DNA of 30,980 nt from Gallionella sp. UBA4737 (GCA_002403995.1 DHIV01000117.1:1-30980), one strand, 5' to 3'; positions 1 through 8,701 are shown, counted from the stretch's first letter. The notes: generated by a model from the sequence alone, not told the origin. Made by a program: numbers and translations.

Positions 1-1800
1 TTTCGGCATCGGGATGCTGCGGCGTCCGGTCAGGTAATCGCCGGTGAGCGATTGAATGTTCTCGCAGATTTCCTTGGCTGTGCCTTGCGCCACGATCAAC
101 CCGCCGTGTTCGCCCGCGCCCGGCCCCATGTCCACCACATGGTCGGCAGCGCGGATCGCTTCTTCGTCGTGCTCCACCACGATCACGCTGTTGCCCATGT
201 CGCGCAGTTTTTTCAGCGTGGTCAGCAGGCGGTCGTTGTCGCGCTGATGCAGGCCGATGGAAGGCTCGTCCAGCACATACATCACGCCGGTCAGGCCCGA
301 GCCGATCTGCGAGGCCAGCCGGATGCGCTGCGCTTCGCCGCCGGACAGGGTTTCGGCGGAGCGCTCCAGCGACAGATAATCCAGCCCGACGTTGTTCAAA
401 AAGGTCAACCGGCTGGCGATCTCCAGCACGATCTTCTCCGCGATCGCCTGCTTCTGGCCTTGCAGCTTCATCTCCCGAAAGAAAGTCAGCGCCTGCTTCA
501 ATGGCAGCGCGCTGATCTCGTACAGGTTCTTGTCCGCGACGCGCACATGGCGCGCTTCCAGGCGCAGGCGCGTGCCTTTGCATTCGGGGCAGGTGCAGCT
601 GTTCAGATATTTCGCCAGTTCCTCGCGCACGGTGGGCGAGTCGGTTTCGTTGTAGCGGCGTTCAAGATTATTGACGACGCCCTCGAAGCTATGTTCGCGC
701 AGAGTCGGCTTGCCGCGCTCGGCTACGTATTGAAATGCGATCTCGGTCTTGCCGCTGCCATACAGGATCACCTGCTGGATCTTGTCCGGCAGGCTTTCGA
801 AGGATTGTTCGATATCGAAGCTGTAGTGCTTGGCGAGTCCGGCGAGCAGCTGATGATAGAACTGGTTGCGCCTGTCCCAGCCCTTGATCGCGCCGGAGCT
901 CAGGCTGAGAGTCGGGAAAGCGACGATGCGTTTGGGATCGAAAAAACTGATGTTACCGAGTCCGTCGCACTTGGGGCACGCGCCCATCGGATTGTTGAAC
1001 GAGAACAGACGCGGTTCCAGTTCCGGCAATGAATAATTGCAGATCGGGCAGGCGAATTTCGCCGAGAACATGTGCTCCTTGTCGGTATCCATCTCGACTG
1101 CAACCGCGCGGCCGTCCGCATGGCGCAACGCCGTCTCGAAGGATTCGGCCAGCCGCTGCTTGGATTCCACATTGACCTTCAGCCTGTCCACGACGATCTC
1201 GACCGTGTGCTTCCTGGTCTTCTGCAAGGTCGGCAATGCGTCGATCTCATACACCTTGCCGTTGATGCGCAGCCGCGTGAAGCCTTGCGCGCGCAGCTCG
1301 TCGAACAGATCCAGCTGTTCGCCTTTGCGCTCAACGACCAGGGGCGAAAGGATCATGATGCGTGTGTCCTGCGGCAGTTGCAGCACATGGTCCACCATCT
1401 GGCCGACGCTCTGCGCCTGCAACACCAGGTCGTGCTGCGGGCAATAAGGGTCGCCGGCGCGCGCGAACAGCAGGCGCAGGTAATCGTGGATCTCGGTGAC
1501 CGTGCCGACCGTGGAGCGCGGATTGTGCGAAGTGGCCTTCTGTTCGATGGCAATGGCTGGCGACAGGCCCTCGATCAGGTCCACATCCGGCTTTTCCATC
1601 AACTGCAAAAACTGCCGCGCGTAAGCGGACAGCGACTCGACATAGCGGCGCTGCCCCTCGGCATACAAGGTGTCGAAGGCGAGTGAGGACTTACCGGAGC
1701 CCGACAAGCCGGTGATGACCACCAGTTTGTGGCGCGGCAGATCGAGGCTGATGTTCTTTAAATTGTGGGTGCGAGCACCGCGTATCCGTATCTGTTCCAT
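1..1800 (-). CDS. uvrA: UvrABC excinuclease subunit A, 3' part outside window
   Basis: This is the DNA-damage recognition ATPase of nucleotide excision repair, which acts with UvrB and UvrC in the cytoplasm. The minus strand is open from the ATG at 1800 to the window edge, giving about 600 residues of a family usually near 940. The N-terminus carries Walker A (GLSGSGKSS, about residues 31-39) followed by the UvrA-typical AEGQRRYVESLSAYARQF stretch. A zinc-finger pair (CPIC ... CPKC, complement of about 970-1050), the signature TLSGGEAQRIRLASQIG and the Walker B segment VLDEPSIGLHQRDN follow in order. The gene is cut by the window edge, not broken. It diverges from sthA across 205 bases in which I saw no convincing LexA box. 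Identification is certain from family motifs. Confidence 0.97.
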   Translation of the reverse strand, partial: MEQIRIRGARTHNLKNISLDLPRHKLVVITGLSGSGKSSLAFDTLYAEGQRRYVESLSAYARQFLQLMEKPDVDLIEGLSPAIAIEQKATSHNPRSTVGTVTEIHDYLRLLFARAGDPYCPQHDLVLQAQSVGQMVDHVLQLPQDTRIMILSPLVVERKGEQLDLFDELRAQGFTRLRINGKVYEIDALPTLQKTRKHTVEIVVDRLKVNVESKQRLAESFETALRHADGRAVAVEMDTDKEHMFSAKFACPICNYSLPELEPRLFSFNNPMGACPKCDGLGNISFFDPKRIVAFPTLSLSSGAIKGWDRRNQFYHQLLAGLAKHYSFDIEQSFESLPDKIQQVILYGSGKTEIAFQYVAERGKPTLREHSFEGVVNNLERRYNETDSPTVREELAKYLNSCTCPECKGTRLRLEARHVRVADKNLYEISALPLKQALTFFREMKLQGQKQAIAEKIVLEIASRLTFLNNVGLDYLSLERSAETLSGGEAQRIRLASQIGSGLTGVMYVLDEPSIGLHQRDNDRLLTTLKKLRDMGNSVIVVEHDEEAIRAADHVVDMGPGAGEHGGLIVAQGTAKEICENIQSLTGDYLTGRRSIPMPK

Positions 1801-2005
1801 GCCATCCAACTTGATTGAGGCGACCTGACAGTTTACGCGATTTTTGATGCTTTCCCAACCCGATTCAGCAAAGAGATAGCCTGCCCAGGCTTTCGCTTGT
1901 CCCCTCCCGGGTACTTCCGTAGAATCCTTCGAAGATTGAGTCTCTGCATGTCTGAAATGCAGCCGCCCCTATATCCAAATAAATCACTCACATAAAGCAT
2001 CCCGC

Positions 2006-3409
2006 ATGGACTACGACGTACTCATCATCGGTTCCGGCCCGGCAGGGCAGCAAGCCGCGTGGCAGGCGGCGCGCATGGGCAAGCGTGCCGCGATCATCGA
2101 GCGCAAACCCAAGATCGGCGGAGCGGGACTGCAAACCGGCACCATCCCCAGCAAGGCGATGCGCGAAGTGGCTTACCTGCTGTCGCGTTCCAGCGTCGGC
2201 GGTATGCGCCAGGCACTCGCACCTGATGGCGTGAATCGCCATGGCTTACTGGCCGATGCGGTGCGGCGCAAGGAAGTGGTGATCGCGCAGCAGGAATCGG
2301 TCATCCTGCAGCGCTTGCTGCGTTCGGGTGTCGCGTTGATTCCGGGCGAAGCGTCTTTTGCCGATGCGCACACCATGCAGGTCACCGACACGGCCGGTAA
2401 CGCGCGCCGCATCTCTGCCGAGGTCATCGTTCTGGCCACCGGCTCCCGGCCGCGCCGCCCGGCCGATGTCCCGTTCGATAAAAAGATCGTGCTCGATTCC
2501 ACCTCGATCCTCAATCTCCGCCACCTGCCGGACAGCCTGACGGTCGTGGGCGGCGGCGTGATCGCCTGCGAATTCGTCTCGATATTCGCCGCGCTGGGCG
2601 TCAAGATCAGCGTGGTGGATAGCCACGCGCAATTGCTGGAGTATCTGAGCGAAGACGTGGTCGGCGTGCTGGCCGACAGCTTCCTCGGCATGGGCGTCAC
2701 GTTCTACATGCAGGAACGCGTCGCCCAGATACGCATCGAAGGGAACGCAACGATCACCGTGCTGGAAAGCGGCAAACAGATACGCAGCGATGCGGTGCTC
2801 TATGCGCAGGGCAGACAACCCAACAGCGAAAAGCTGCATGTCGAGCATGCAGGCATCGCAGCGGAAGACGGTTGGATAGCAGTCAACGAACATTTCCAGA
2901 CCAGCGTGCCGCACATCTTCGCGGTGGGCGACCTGATCGGCCGCCCGGCGCTCGCCTCGACCGGCATGGAGCAGGGCAGAGCAGCAGTGCTGCATGCCTT
3001 CGGCGGCGAGCAGCATATCACCGCGGAGAACCTGCCGATGGCGGTCTATACCATCCCGGAAATCTCCTACGTCGGCAAAACCGAAAAAGAAGTGCAGCAG
3101 GAAAACATACCCTATCTGGTCGGGCGCGCCTTTTTCAAGGACAGCGCGCGCGGACAGATCATCGGCGACGCGCAGGGGCTGCTCAAACTGGTCGTGGATA
3201 CGCGCAATGAAAAATTGCTGGGCGTGCATATCGTCGGCGAACAGGCCAGCGAACTGATCCACATCGGGCAACTGGTGATGAACTTCAATGGCACCGTGCG
3301 CGACCTGGTCACCAATGTGTTCAACTATCCGACGCTCGCCGAGTGCTACAAGATCGCCGCACTGGACTGCATGCATAGGTTGAAGCAAAGCAGTTTTCAG
3401 TCCAAATAG
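2006..3409 (+). CDS. sthA: Soluble pyridine nucleotide transhydrogenase (Si-specific)
   Basis: This flavoprotein of 467 residues should transfer hydride between NADPH and NAD+ in the cytoplasm. It has an N-terminal FAD dinucleotide fold (GSGPAGQQAA, residues 9-18), a central NAD(P) fold (VVGGGVIACEF, about residue 180), the second FAD motif (AVGDLIG) and a C-terminal dimerisation domain. Where dihydrolipoamide dehydrogenases have the redox-active CxxxxC disulfide, this protein reads GGAGLQTGTIPSKA with no cysteine. That loss, together with the GTIPSKA block, is typical of SthA and argues against a disulfide oxidoreductase. The C-terminal NVFNYPTLAECYKIAALD also fits SthA, since the His-Glu dyad of disulfide reductases is missing. 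The ATG at 2006 has only a weak ribosome binding site. The gene stands alone on the plus strand. Confidence 0.92.
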   Translation: MDYDVLIIGSGPAGQQAAWQAARMGKRAAIIERKPKIGGAGLQTGTIPSKAMREVAYLLSRSSVGGMRQALAPDGVNRHGLLADAVRRKEVVIAQQESVILQRLLRSGVALIPGEASFADAHTMQVTDTAGNARRISAEVIVLATGSRPRRPADVPFDKKIVLDSTSILNLRHLPDSLTVVGGGVIACEFVSIFAALGVKISVVDSHAQLLEYLSEDVVGVLADSFLGMGVTFYMQERVAQIRIEGNATITVLESGKQIRSDAVLYAQGRQPNSEKLHVEHAGIAAEDGWIAVNEHFQTSVPHIFAVGDLIGRPALASTGMEQGRAAVLHAFGGEQHITAENLPMAVYTIPEISYVGKTEKEVQQENIPYLVGRAFFKDSARGQIIGDAQGLLKLVVDTRNEKLLGVHIVGEQASELIHIGQLVMNFNGTVRDLVTNVFNYPTLAECYKIAALDCMHRLKQSSFQSK

Positions 3410-3525
3410 ATTGTGACTGTGCGTAACTTGTCATAACCTTTAACCAGCTTTGCTGGCTGGATGAGGATATCTTCAGTTTTGATCCTGGCCAGTGCGTGAA
3501 TGTCCGGTACGTCAATTGTGGTCGT
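3398..3525 (-). pseudogene. Possible C-terminal gene remnant
   Basis: On the minus strand a stop-terminated frame reads as plausible protein for about 35 residues (segments such as DVPDIHALARIKTEDIL and PAKLVKGYDKLRTV, ending IYLD then TGA at 3398-3400). It has no start codon or ribosome binding site, and a stop lies just upstream in the same frame. It overlaps the last 12 bases of sthA in convergent orientation. The composition looks coding, but I do not recognise the family. The simplest reading is the tail of a gene lost when the AT-rich stretch downstream of sthA was inserted or rearranged. It could also be chance. Confidence 0.25.
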
Positions 3526-3610
3526 TCAACTTGATATTTCATTTTGTTCGCTGCACGATGCACACTCTTTATACTTTTGTTAGTCTTCATAAGCAAATGA
3601 GTAGATAAAA

Positions 3611-3898
3611 ATGAACAAATTTAACAAAGTAATTTTTACTTTCTTTTTGGTGCTGATTTTAAGTGGATGTATAGCATTCATGTCAAATGAACCGCTGGCA
3701 GTACCAGGCCAAAATGACACTTATCAATTTTCAATCACAGTTAATTCATATGCGGCATCAGAAACTGCTTTTGAAAAAGTGAAATATGAAATTGAAATTT
3801 TTCAGATTAAGAACAAATATATATCTCACCGAATATTGGATATAAAACACACAACATTCCATCCTTACGAGTACATTGTTCGATTCACCCGCGACTAA
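3611..3898 (+). CDS. Small hypothetical lipoprotein
   Basis: I do not recognise this protein of 95 residues. Its N-terminus is a lipoprotein signal: basic MNKFNKV, a hydrophobic core, then the lipobox LSGC with the modified Cys at residue 20. The mature part of about 75 residues is charged and beta-rich in appearance, with no cysteine or metal motif. Base composition is clearly AT-rich compared with sthA and the sigma factor gene, which suggests an acquired gene. Upstream there is only a weak purine-rich ribosome binding site before the ATG. The next gene downstream (4083) is similarly AT-rich. Function is unknown; membrane anchoring is inferred from the lipobox. Confidence 0.6.
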   Translation: MNKFNKVIFTFFLVLILSGCIAFMSNEPLAVPGQNDTYQFSITVNSYAASETAFEKVKYEIEIFQIKNKYISHRILDIKHTTFHPYEYIVRFTRD

Positions 3899-4082
3899 TA
3901 AATGATGTTGCCATGACTGCTTTAATGCCCATCACGAAATACCCTCAGTGCTTATGGTTTATACCCTTAGTCCTTATGTTACTTTGACGGGGTATGCGGA
4001 ACGATCAACGGGATAGTTGAATTACCGCGAAGACTTAATTGATTAAAAAAAACTAAACTGATCTTTCTATCAAGGAGGTTCT

Positions 4083-4886
4083 ATGTATTTTCTCGGTTTG
4101 CTGATTCTTGTTGTTGTGATTTACTTTGTTATTTCAAGCAACAAATCCACTGCTACCGGTGGACAGAGCTTTTTGCCTCCTATTCCTTCTGGATATCAGA
4201 TATATGCTAACAATTTACCCATTGCGGGCATTAAGTATAGAAAAGCAGAGGCTATAAGGTTTGCTAATTCCAGCAATCCGGAATTAGGCCTAGAAAGGGA
4301 GCCAAACAATGAACACGATCCAAACGCTATTAAATTGATAGGCGTTTCCGGAAGCAGCAAATATTTTATAGGCTACATACCCAAGGATTTATCTGAACAA
4401 ATCGTTTCCACTGGATTATTTGATAGTGTCAAACCTAGACTGGCAAGAATATATATTGGCAAGAACGATTTTATAGATATTCAATATCAAATTATCGGAC
4501 CAAAAGCCAACAAGAAGCAATTTGAAGGCTTCCTTGAAAGTCAGCCTGCCGATTCATTACAGAAAGAATATTTCAAGTTCTTTGGGTTGACTGTTCCTAG
4601 AAATTTAACAACTGGTCAAGCAAAGCAAACCATATCAGAACATAAGAAAACCTGTAAGCCTGAAGAAATTGCTGAATGGGAGGGTTTAAGCAATATTCTG
4701 TTGGAGTTTGATGATAGTGACTTCAGGGAAACCTACAACCTTAAGAAAGTTAGTAAGTCAGTTCTCAGCGAAGCACTAAATCAACTTAAGCAAGATGGTA
4801 AAACATATAGCCAACTATACGACGACATAGATGATATTGTGGATCGGGTTATTAAGTTGAAACCCGAGCTGGAAAAACCACTATAA
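4083..4886 (+). CDS. Membrane-anchored HIRAN-domain protein
   Basis: This protein of 267 residues starts with one transmembrane segment (about residues 2-20) and has no cleavage site, so it is probably inner-membrane anchored with a soluble domain. Residues about 45-130 resemble the HIRAN domain: GIKYRKAEA, then LEREPNNEHDPNAIKL (the conserved E-P-N-N-x-x-D-x-N-A-I block) and later YFIGYIPKDLSEQI. HIRAN domains are known from helicases such as HLTF, where they bind DNA ends, and from stand-alone bacterial proteins of uncertain role. The C-terminal half (about 150-267) is helical and charged without a motif I can name. A strong ribosome binding site (AAGGAGG, 4072-4078) precedes the ATG. The gene is AT-rich, unlike its housekeeping neighbours, and may be acquired. 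Confidence is high for the gene and good for the domain. Confidence 0.8.
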   Translation: MYFLGLLILVVVIYFVISSNKSTATGGQSFLPPIPSGYQIYANNLPIAGIKYRKAEAIRFANSSNPELGLEREPNNEHDPNAIKLIGVSGSSKYFIGYIPKDLSEQIVSTGLFDSVKPRLARIYIGKNDFIDIQYQIIGPKANKKQFEGFLESQPADSLQKEYFKFFGLTVPRNLTTGQAKQTISEHKKTCKPEEIAEWEGLSNILLEFDDSDFRETYNLKKVSKSVLSEALNQLKQDGKTYSQLYDDIDDIVDRVIKLKPELEKPL

Positions 4887-5115
4887 ATATTGTGGGCTAG
4901 ATTTAACCAAGCCCAATGATTTGGTGGGTGATTGTAAAGTTAGTAAAATGACCGCTTGCCAGTCCCCAGATTTATCTCTTCGGACGCACCAATTTTAAAA
5001 TTGAACAACCGCTCTTTGATAAAACGAAGTGCGGGAGTGCGTTGAAAGCGGCCATTGATATGTTTACATGCATGACAACAGGAAAACGGTTAGCGTCGGC
5101 TATTAAGGTGTCATC

Positions 5116-5349
5116 ATGTACTTCGTAAAAATATATTTCATACTCGGCCTGGCAATGTTCTTCGTCGTCCTTTGGGATTATAAGTATTTGCCAAAGACTA
5201 CAAATCGACTGGTGAAACAGCCGGGTGATAAATCCGGCTTTTCCCTTATTGTGCTGGCAGTGCGAAATTTGATGCTGATGACATTGTTCTCATTTTTTCT
5301 CTGGCCACTCGTTGTGGTAATAGAGTTATCCGGAACAAGCAAAAAGTGA
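5116..5349 (+). CDS. Small two-helix membrane protein
   Basis: This protein of 77 residues has two hydrophobic segments, about residues 4-20 and 50-70, separated by a short polar loop (YLPKTTNRLVKQPGDKSG). No signal cleavage site or catalytic motif is visible and I do not recognise the family. A clear rho-independent terminator follows directly after the stop, which supports it being a real, separately transcribed gene. It is the last gene of the AT-rich accessory stretch that begins after sthA. The function is unknown. Confidence 0.55.
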   Translation: MYFVKIYFILGLAMFFVVLWDYKYLPKTTNRLVKQPGDKSGFSLIVLAVRNLMLMTLFSFFLWPLVVVIELSGTSKK

Positions 5350-5358
5350 AAAGAGATT

Positions 5359-5389
5359 GAACAAGCCTGCGCGACACTTGTTCTTTTTT
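5359..5389 (+). terminator. Rho-independent terminator after small membrane protein gene
   Basis: The 7-base stem GAACAAG (5359-5365) pairs with CTTGTTC (5377-5383) across an 11-base loop and is followed by six T residues (5384-5389). It lies 10 bases after the stop of the small membrane protein gene and ends transcription before the sigma factor gene. Confidence 0.8.
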
Positions 5390-5433
5390 AACTCCCCATA
5401 CAATATTTCTATCCGTGATTCGTCTTCACAGGT

Positions 5434-6018
5434 ATGGATACGACGTTAAGCTACCATCCGCTGATGGCTGAACAAGACAAACGCATCGCTGAAACCGTCT
5501 TGCGCGAGCGCGGGCGGCTGGCGAATTTCATCCGGCGGCGCGTGCCCGATGCGAGTGAGGCTGAGGACATCCTGCAGGATGTGTTCTACGAGTTCGTGGC
5601 GGCGTACCGTCTGCCGGAACCCATCGAGCAAGTCGGAGCTTGGCTGTTCAGAGTGGCGCGAAACCGCATTATCGACCGCTTTCGCAAGAAGAAAGAGGAG
5701 CCGTTGCCCGAAGTATCGGACGAGGCTGATGAGGGAACCTGGCTGGATGAAGTTCTGCCATCGGCGGATGCCGGGCCGGAAGCGGCTTATGCGCGGGCGG
5801 TGTTGCTGGAGGAGTTGTATGCCGCGCTGGCCGAACTGCCGGAGGATCAGCGCGCCGTATTCATCGCCCACGAACTGGATGGGTGCAGCTTCAAGGAGTT
5901 GGCGGCGGAAAGCGGTGTGGGTGTGAATACCTTGCTGGCGCGCAAGCGTTATGCGGTGATGCATCTGCGCGCGAGACTGCAAACAATCTATAACGAATTT
6001 AATCTAAAGGAGAACTGA
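5434..6018 (+). CDS. ECF-type RNA polymerase sigma factor
   Basis: This sigma-70 family extracytoplasmic-function sigma factor of 194 residues should direct RNA polymerase to a small regulon. Region 2 is clear (DASEAEDILQDVFYEFVAAY, then GAWLFRVARNRIIDRFRKK, about residues 35-90). Region 4 contains LPEDQRAVFIAHELDGCSFK followed by a helix-turn-helix and NTLLARKRYAVMHLR near the end. No anti-sigma gene with a zinc-binding ZAS domain follows. Instead the next gene starts 2 bases after this stop codon and encodes a small membrane protein rich in Cys and His. Such tight spacing suggests co-transcription and a functional pair, with the membrane protein possibly tuning the sigma factor. The target promoters cannot be read from this window. 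Confidence 0.92.
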   Translation: MDTTLSYHPLMAEQDKRIAETVLRERGRLANFIRRRVPDASEAEDILQDVFYEFVAAYRLPEPIEQVGAWLFRVARNRIIDRFRKKKEEPLPEVSDEADEGTWLDEVLPSADAGPEAAYARAVLLEELYAALAELPEDQRAVFIAHELDGCSFKELAAESGVGVNTLLARKRYAVMHLRARLQTIYNEFNLKEN

Positions 6019-6019
6019 G

Positions 6020-6355
6020 ATGGGCATGAACGGTTGCAAAGCGAAATGCTGGAAGATCGGACTGTTGGTGGTGGTTGGCATCGCGGCATTGGGCTGGGTG
6101 GTGATGGCGCTGTGGAATTGGCTGATGCCGGCAATGTTCTTCGGCGTCAAAGAGATCGGCTATCTGCAAGCCTTGGGGCTGCTGGTGTTGAGCAAGATTT
6201 TGTTCGGCGGATTCCGCGGGCACGGTTGTCATGGACGCTGGCATCGCCATCGTCTGGAGCAGATGACACCGGAAGAGCGCGAGAAATTCCAGGCAGGCAT
6301 GCGTGGCTGCTGCGGCAAGAGCAAGAATGAAGCGAATGATACGCCGAAAGAGTAA
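6020..6355 (+). CDS. Cys/His-rich small membrane protein paired with ECF sigma factor
   Basis: This protein of 111 residues has two predicted transmembrane segments (about residues 12-35 and 45-62), preceded by a short cytoplasm-like N-terminus with two cysteines (NGCKAKC). After the second segment comes a metal-ligand-rich stretch, FRGHGCHGRWHRHRLEQM, then MTPEEREKFQAGMRGCCGK. The TPEER-F-x-x-GMRGCCG tail recalls short periplasmic metal-binding proteins, but I cannot assign a named family. It begins 2 bases after the sigma factor stop with a good ribosome binding site (AAGGAG at 6007-6012), so the two are probably one operon. A plausible role is metal or redox sensing linked to the sigma factor; this is inference. 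Confidence 0.8.
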   Translation: MGMNGCKAKCWKIGLLVVVGIAALGWVVMALWNWLMPAMFFGVKEIGYLQALGLLVLSKILFGGFRGHGCHGRWHRHRLEQMTPEEREKFQAGMRGCCGKSKNEANDTPKE

Positions 6356-6410
6356 TGCAGCCAGGCGCGTGATGTCCGCTTAATGCAAGGCTGAATAAGT
6401 ATGGTTTTGT

Positions 6411-6476
6411 CGTTCCCGCGAAAGCGGGAACCCAGTCAAATCAAAAAGCTGGCTTCCCGCTTTCGCGGGAATGGCG
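6411..6476. repeat. REP-like inverted repeat pair
   Basis: Two copies of a GC-rich palindromic unit face each other. The left unit is TTCCCGCGAAAGCGGGAA plus CCCAG (6413-6435) and the right unit is CTGG followed by TTCCCGCTTTCGCGGGAA (6449-6471). Each unit folds on itself and the pair folds as a larger hairpin. Elements of this kind are dispersed intergenically in many proteobacteria. It may also act as an mRNA 3' end for the sigma factor operon. No T-run follows, so it is not a classical terminator. Confidence 0.75.
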
Positions 6477-6653
6477 ATTTGTGTTTTCATTGAGTGCGGT
6501 AACGAACAGACCCATTCTTCTGTAGCGAGCATCCTCTTGAACATAGCCCGAATCCTTCAACCGTATCCAGAGTAAGTATGCGATGGTTGAAGACCTGCTT
6601 CGGGATGTTTACTGCGTGAATATATTCGCGCCATTACCCAAAAAGGATATCCA

Positions 6654-7037
6654 ATGCTCAACTGTGAATTGCGACACGACGAAGGCATACTCGTGCTGCA
6701 TCCGGAAGGGCCGCTTGAAGCGGCAGATTTCGCGACGCTGGCAAGCCAGGTCGATAATTATCTGGAGGGACATTGGAAGCTGCGCGGAGTATTGATACAT
6801 GCTAAATCGTCTCCCGGCTGGCAAGACTTTGGCGCGCTGCTTGCCCACATGAGGTTCCTGAAGGAATATCTTCAGAGAATCAAGAAAGTCGCTGTCGTCG
6901 CGAATGGCGTTATCGCTAATATCATGCCGAACATCGCGAACCATTTCATCCACGCGCAGGTGCAGCATTTCGAATTCGACCGTGAGGGCGCCGCGTGGGA
7001 CTGGCTCAGGCGAAGCGGCAATGCGGCGGATGCCTAG
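6654..7037 (+). CDS. STAS/SpoIIAA-like protein
   Basis: This protein of 127 residues matches the SpoIIAA-like (STAS/SEC14-type) family of small cytoplasmic proteins found widely in proteobacteria. The pattern seen is an N-terminal beta strand ILVLHPEGPL, a helix beginning EAADFATLASQVDNYL, the strand LRGVLIHAKSSPGWQDF, the helix region MRFLKEYLQRIKKVAVVANG and a C-terminal FDREGAAWDWL. It lacks the Ser/Thr phosphorylation context of true anti-anti-sigma factors that I could confirm, so its biochemical role is unknown. The start is supported by AAGGAT (6645-6650). It stands between the REP-like element and the MFS gene with no obvious operon partner. Confidence 0.8.
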   Translation: MLNCELRHDEGILVLHPEGPLEAADFATLASQVDNYLEGHWKLRGVLIHAKSSPGWQDFGALLAHMRFLKEYLQRIKKVAVVANGVIANIMPNIANHFIHAQVQHFEFDREGAAWDWLRRSGNAADA

Positions 7038-7309
7038 CTTCATGTAAATGGCATCTGGTGCCGGAACAGCATCATGTGTCGGAGTCTAAACCCTGTCTTC
7101 ACTTCCTCTTCCCGCCGGCTAAAACAGTTTCAAAGTGAATGGTAAATGGAGCCGATTCAGCTTCGCAATCGCTGCGGGGCTTTCCTGCGGAGGCGATATC
7201 GGTTTGCATCAAGCCAGAATGCGCCGCCCATCCTTGCATTTGCATAACCCTGTCGGCAGGCGCGCTGACCTGCTAAAATGCGCGAGTTATTCAGTCAACT
7301 CAAACTGCC

Positions 7310-8701
7310 ATGCAAGACAACAAAGATTCCATGACCGCGGCGGAACGCCGCGCCAGTACCGGTTTGGCCAGCATCTACGGGCTGCGCATGCTGGGGCTGT
7401 TCATCATCCTGCCGGTTTTCGCGCTGTATGCGGAACATCTGCCCGGCGGCGAGAGCCATCTGTTGATGGGCATCGCGCTCGGCGCTTACGGCCTGACCCA
7501 GGCGATCCTGCAAATCCCGGCGGGTTGGCTTTCCGACCGCTACGGGCGCAAGCCGGTGATCTACATCAGTTTGGTTTTGTTCGCGCTGGGCAGCTTCATC
7601 GCCGCCGATGCCAGCAACATCTACTGGGTGATCGCCGGGCGCGTGGTGCAGGGCGCGGGCGCGCTGAACGCGGCGGTGATGGCGCTGACTGCCGACCTGA
7701 CCCGCGAGGAAGTGCGCACCAAGGCGATGGCGATGATAGGCATCACGATCGGTATCACGTTCTCGATCTCGATGGTGCTGTCGCCGCTGCTCAACAGCGT
7801 GATCGGCGTGCCCGGCCTGTTCGCGCTGACCGGCGTACTGGCCTTGCTGGCGTTGGGGGTGGTGAAATTCATGATTCCAGATCCAGTGATCACGCGCTTC
7901 CACAGCGACACCGAAGCGAGCTGGAGCCATTTTGCCGAGGTGCTGCGCAACAAGGATCTGTTGCGTCTCGACTTCGGTATCTTCTCGCTGCACGCGATCC
8001 TGATGTCGGTGTTCATGCAGGTGCCGTTCGTGCTCAAGCGCGACGGGCTGGACGTGTCGCACCATTGGTATATCTATCTGCCGGTGATGCTGGTCGCGTT
8101 CGCGCTGATGGTTCCGCCTATCATCATCGCGGAGAAGAAGGCAAAGATGAAACAGATTTTCATGCTGGCAGTATTTCTCGCGATGTGCGCCCAAGCACTG
8201 CTGATGTTCGCTCAGAACAGCTTGTGGGGCGTGGCTTTCGCGCTGCTGGTGTTCTTCACCGCATTCAACGTGCTGGAAGCGACGCTGCCGTCGATGATCA
8301 GCAAGATCGCGCCGCTGGCCTCCAAAGGCACGGCGATGGGCGTATACAGCAGCGTGCAGTTCCTGGGCGCGTTCTTCGGCGCGGCTGCAGGCGGCGCGTT
8401 GATGCAGTTTGTCGGCGGCAATTCGGTGTTCGTGTTCGCGATCGTGCTGCTGCTGGTGTGGCTGGTGGTCGCATCCACGATGCAGCCTCCGGCAACAGTG
8501 AGCACCAAGCTGTATCATTTGTCCGAAATGAATGATGCGGCTGCGGTAGAATTGCAAAAGCGTCTCGCACAAATAAAAGGCGTGCGCGAGGTGATGGTGA
8601 TCGCGGCAGAGAACATCGCCTGCCTCAAGGTGGACATGCAGGGATTTGATAAAGACGCAGTGGAACAACTCGTGACGACCCCTCCCCAACCCTCTGATTA
8701 A
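7310..8701 (+). CDS. MFS transporter, YajR-like with C-terminal domain
   Basis: This is a 12-helix major facilitator superfamily permease of 463 residues. The MFS loop 2-3 motif is present (GWLSDRYGRKPV, about residues 65-76) and motif B-like GRVVQGAG follows. After the last helix (about residue 395) there is a soluble extension of about 65 residues, with LYHLSEMNDAAAVELQKRL and VREVMVIAAENIACLKVD. This resembles the ferredoxin-like domain at the end of E. coli YajR, so it may sense a ligand in the cytoplasm. The substrate is unknown. In related betaproteobacteria an MFS gene of this type commonly sits between uvrA and ssb, and here it lies just upstream of ssb on the same strand. No clear ribosome binding site precedes the ATG at 7310; a second ATG at 7331 is an alternative. 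Confidence 0.88.
   Translation: MQDNKDSMTAAERRASTGLASIYGLRMLGLFIILPVFALYAEHLPGGESHLLMGIALGAYGLTQAILQIPAGWLSDRYGRKPVIYISLVLFALGSFIAADASNIYWVIAGRVVQGAGALNAAVMALTADLTREEVRTKAMAMIGITIGITFSISMVLSPLLNSVIGVPGLFALTGVLALLALGVVKFMIPDPVITRFHSDTEASWSHFAEVLRNKDLLRLDFGIFSLHAILMSVFMQVPFVLKRDGLDVSHHWYIYLPVMLVAFALMVPPIIIAEKKAKMKQIFMLAVFLAMCAQALLMFAQNSLWGVAFALLVFFTAFNVLEATLPSMISKIAPLASKGTAMGVYSSVQFLGAFFGAAAGGALMQFVGGNSVFVFAIVLLLVWLVVASTMQPPATVSTKLYHLSEMNDAAAVELQKRLAQIKGVREVMVIAAENIACLKVDMQGFDKDAVEQLVTTPPQPSD

Noticed and set aside
52..1686. Long open frames on the plus strand opposite uvrA
   Set aside because: Their translations are low-complexity and His/Gln/Arg-rich, while the complementary strand encodes clear UvrA motifs throughout.
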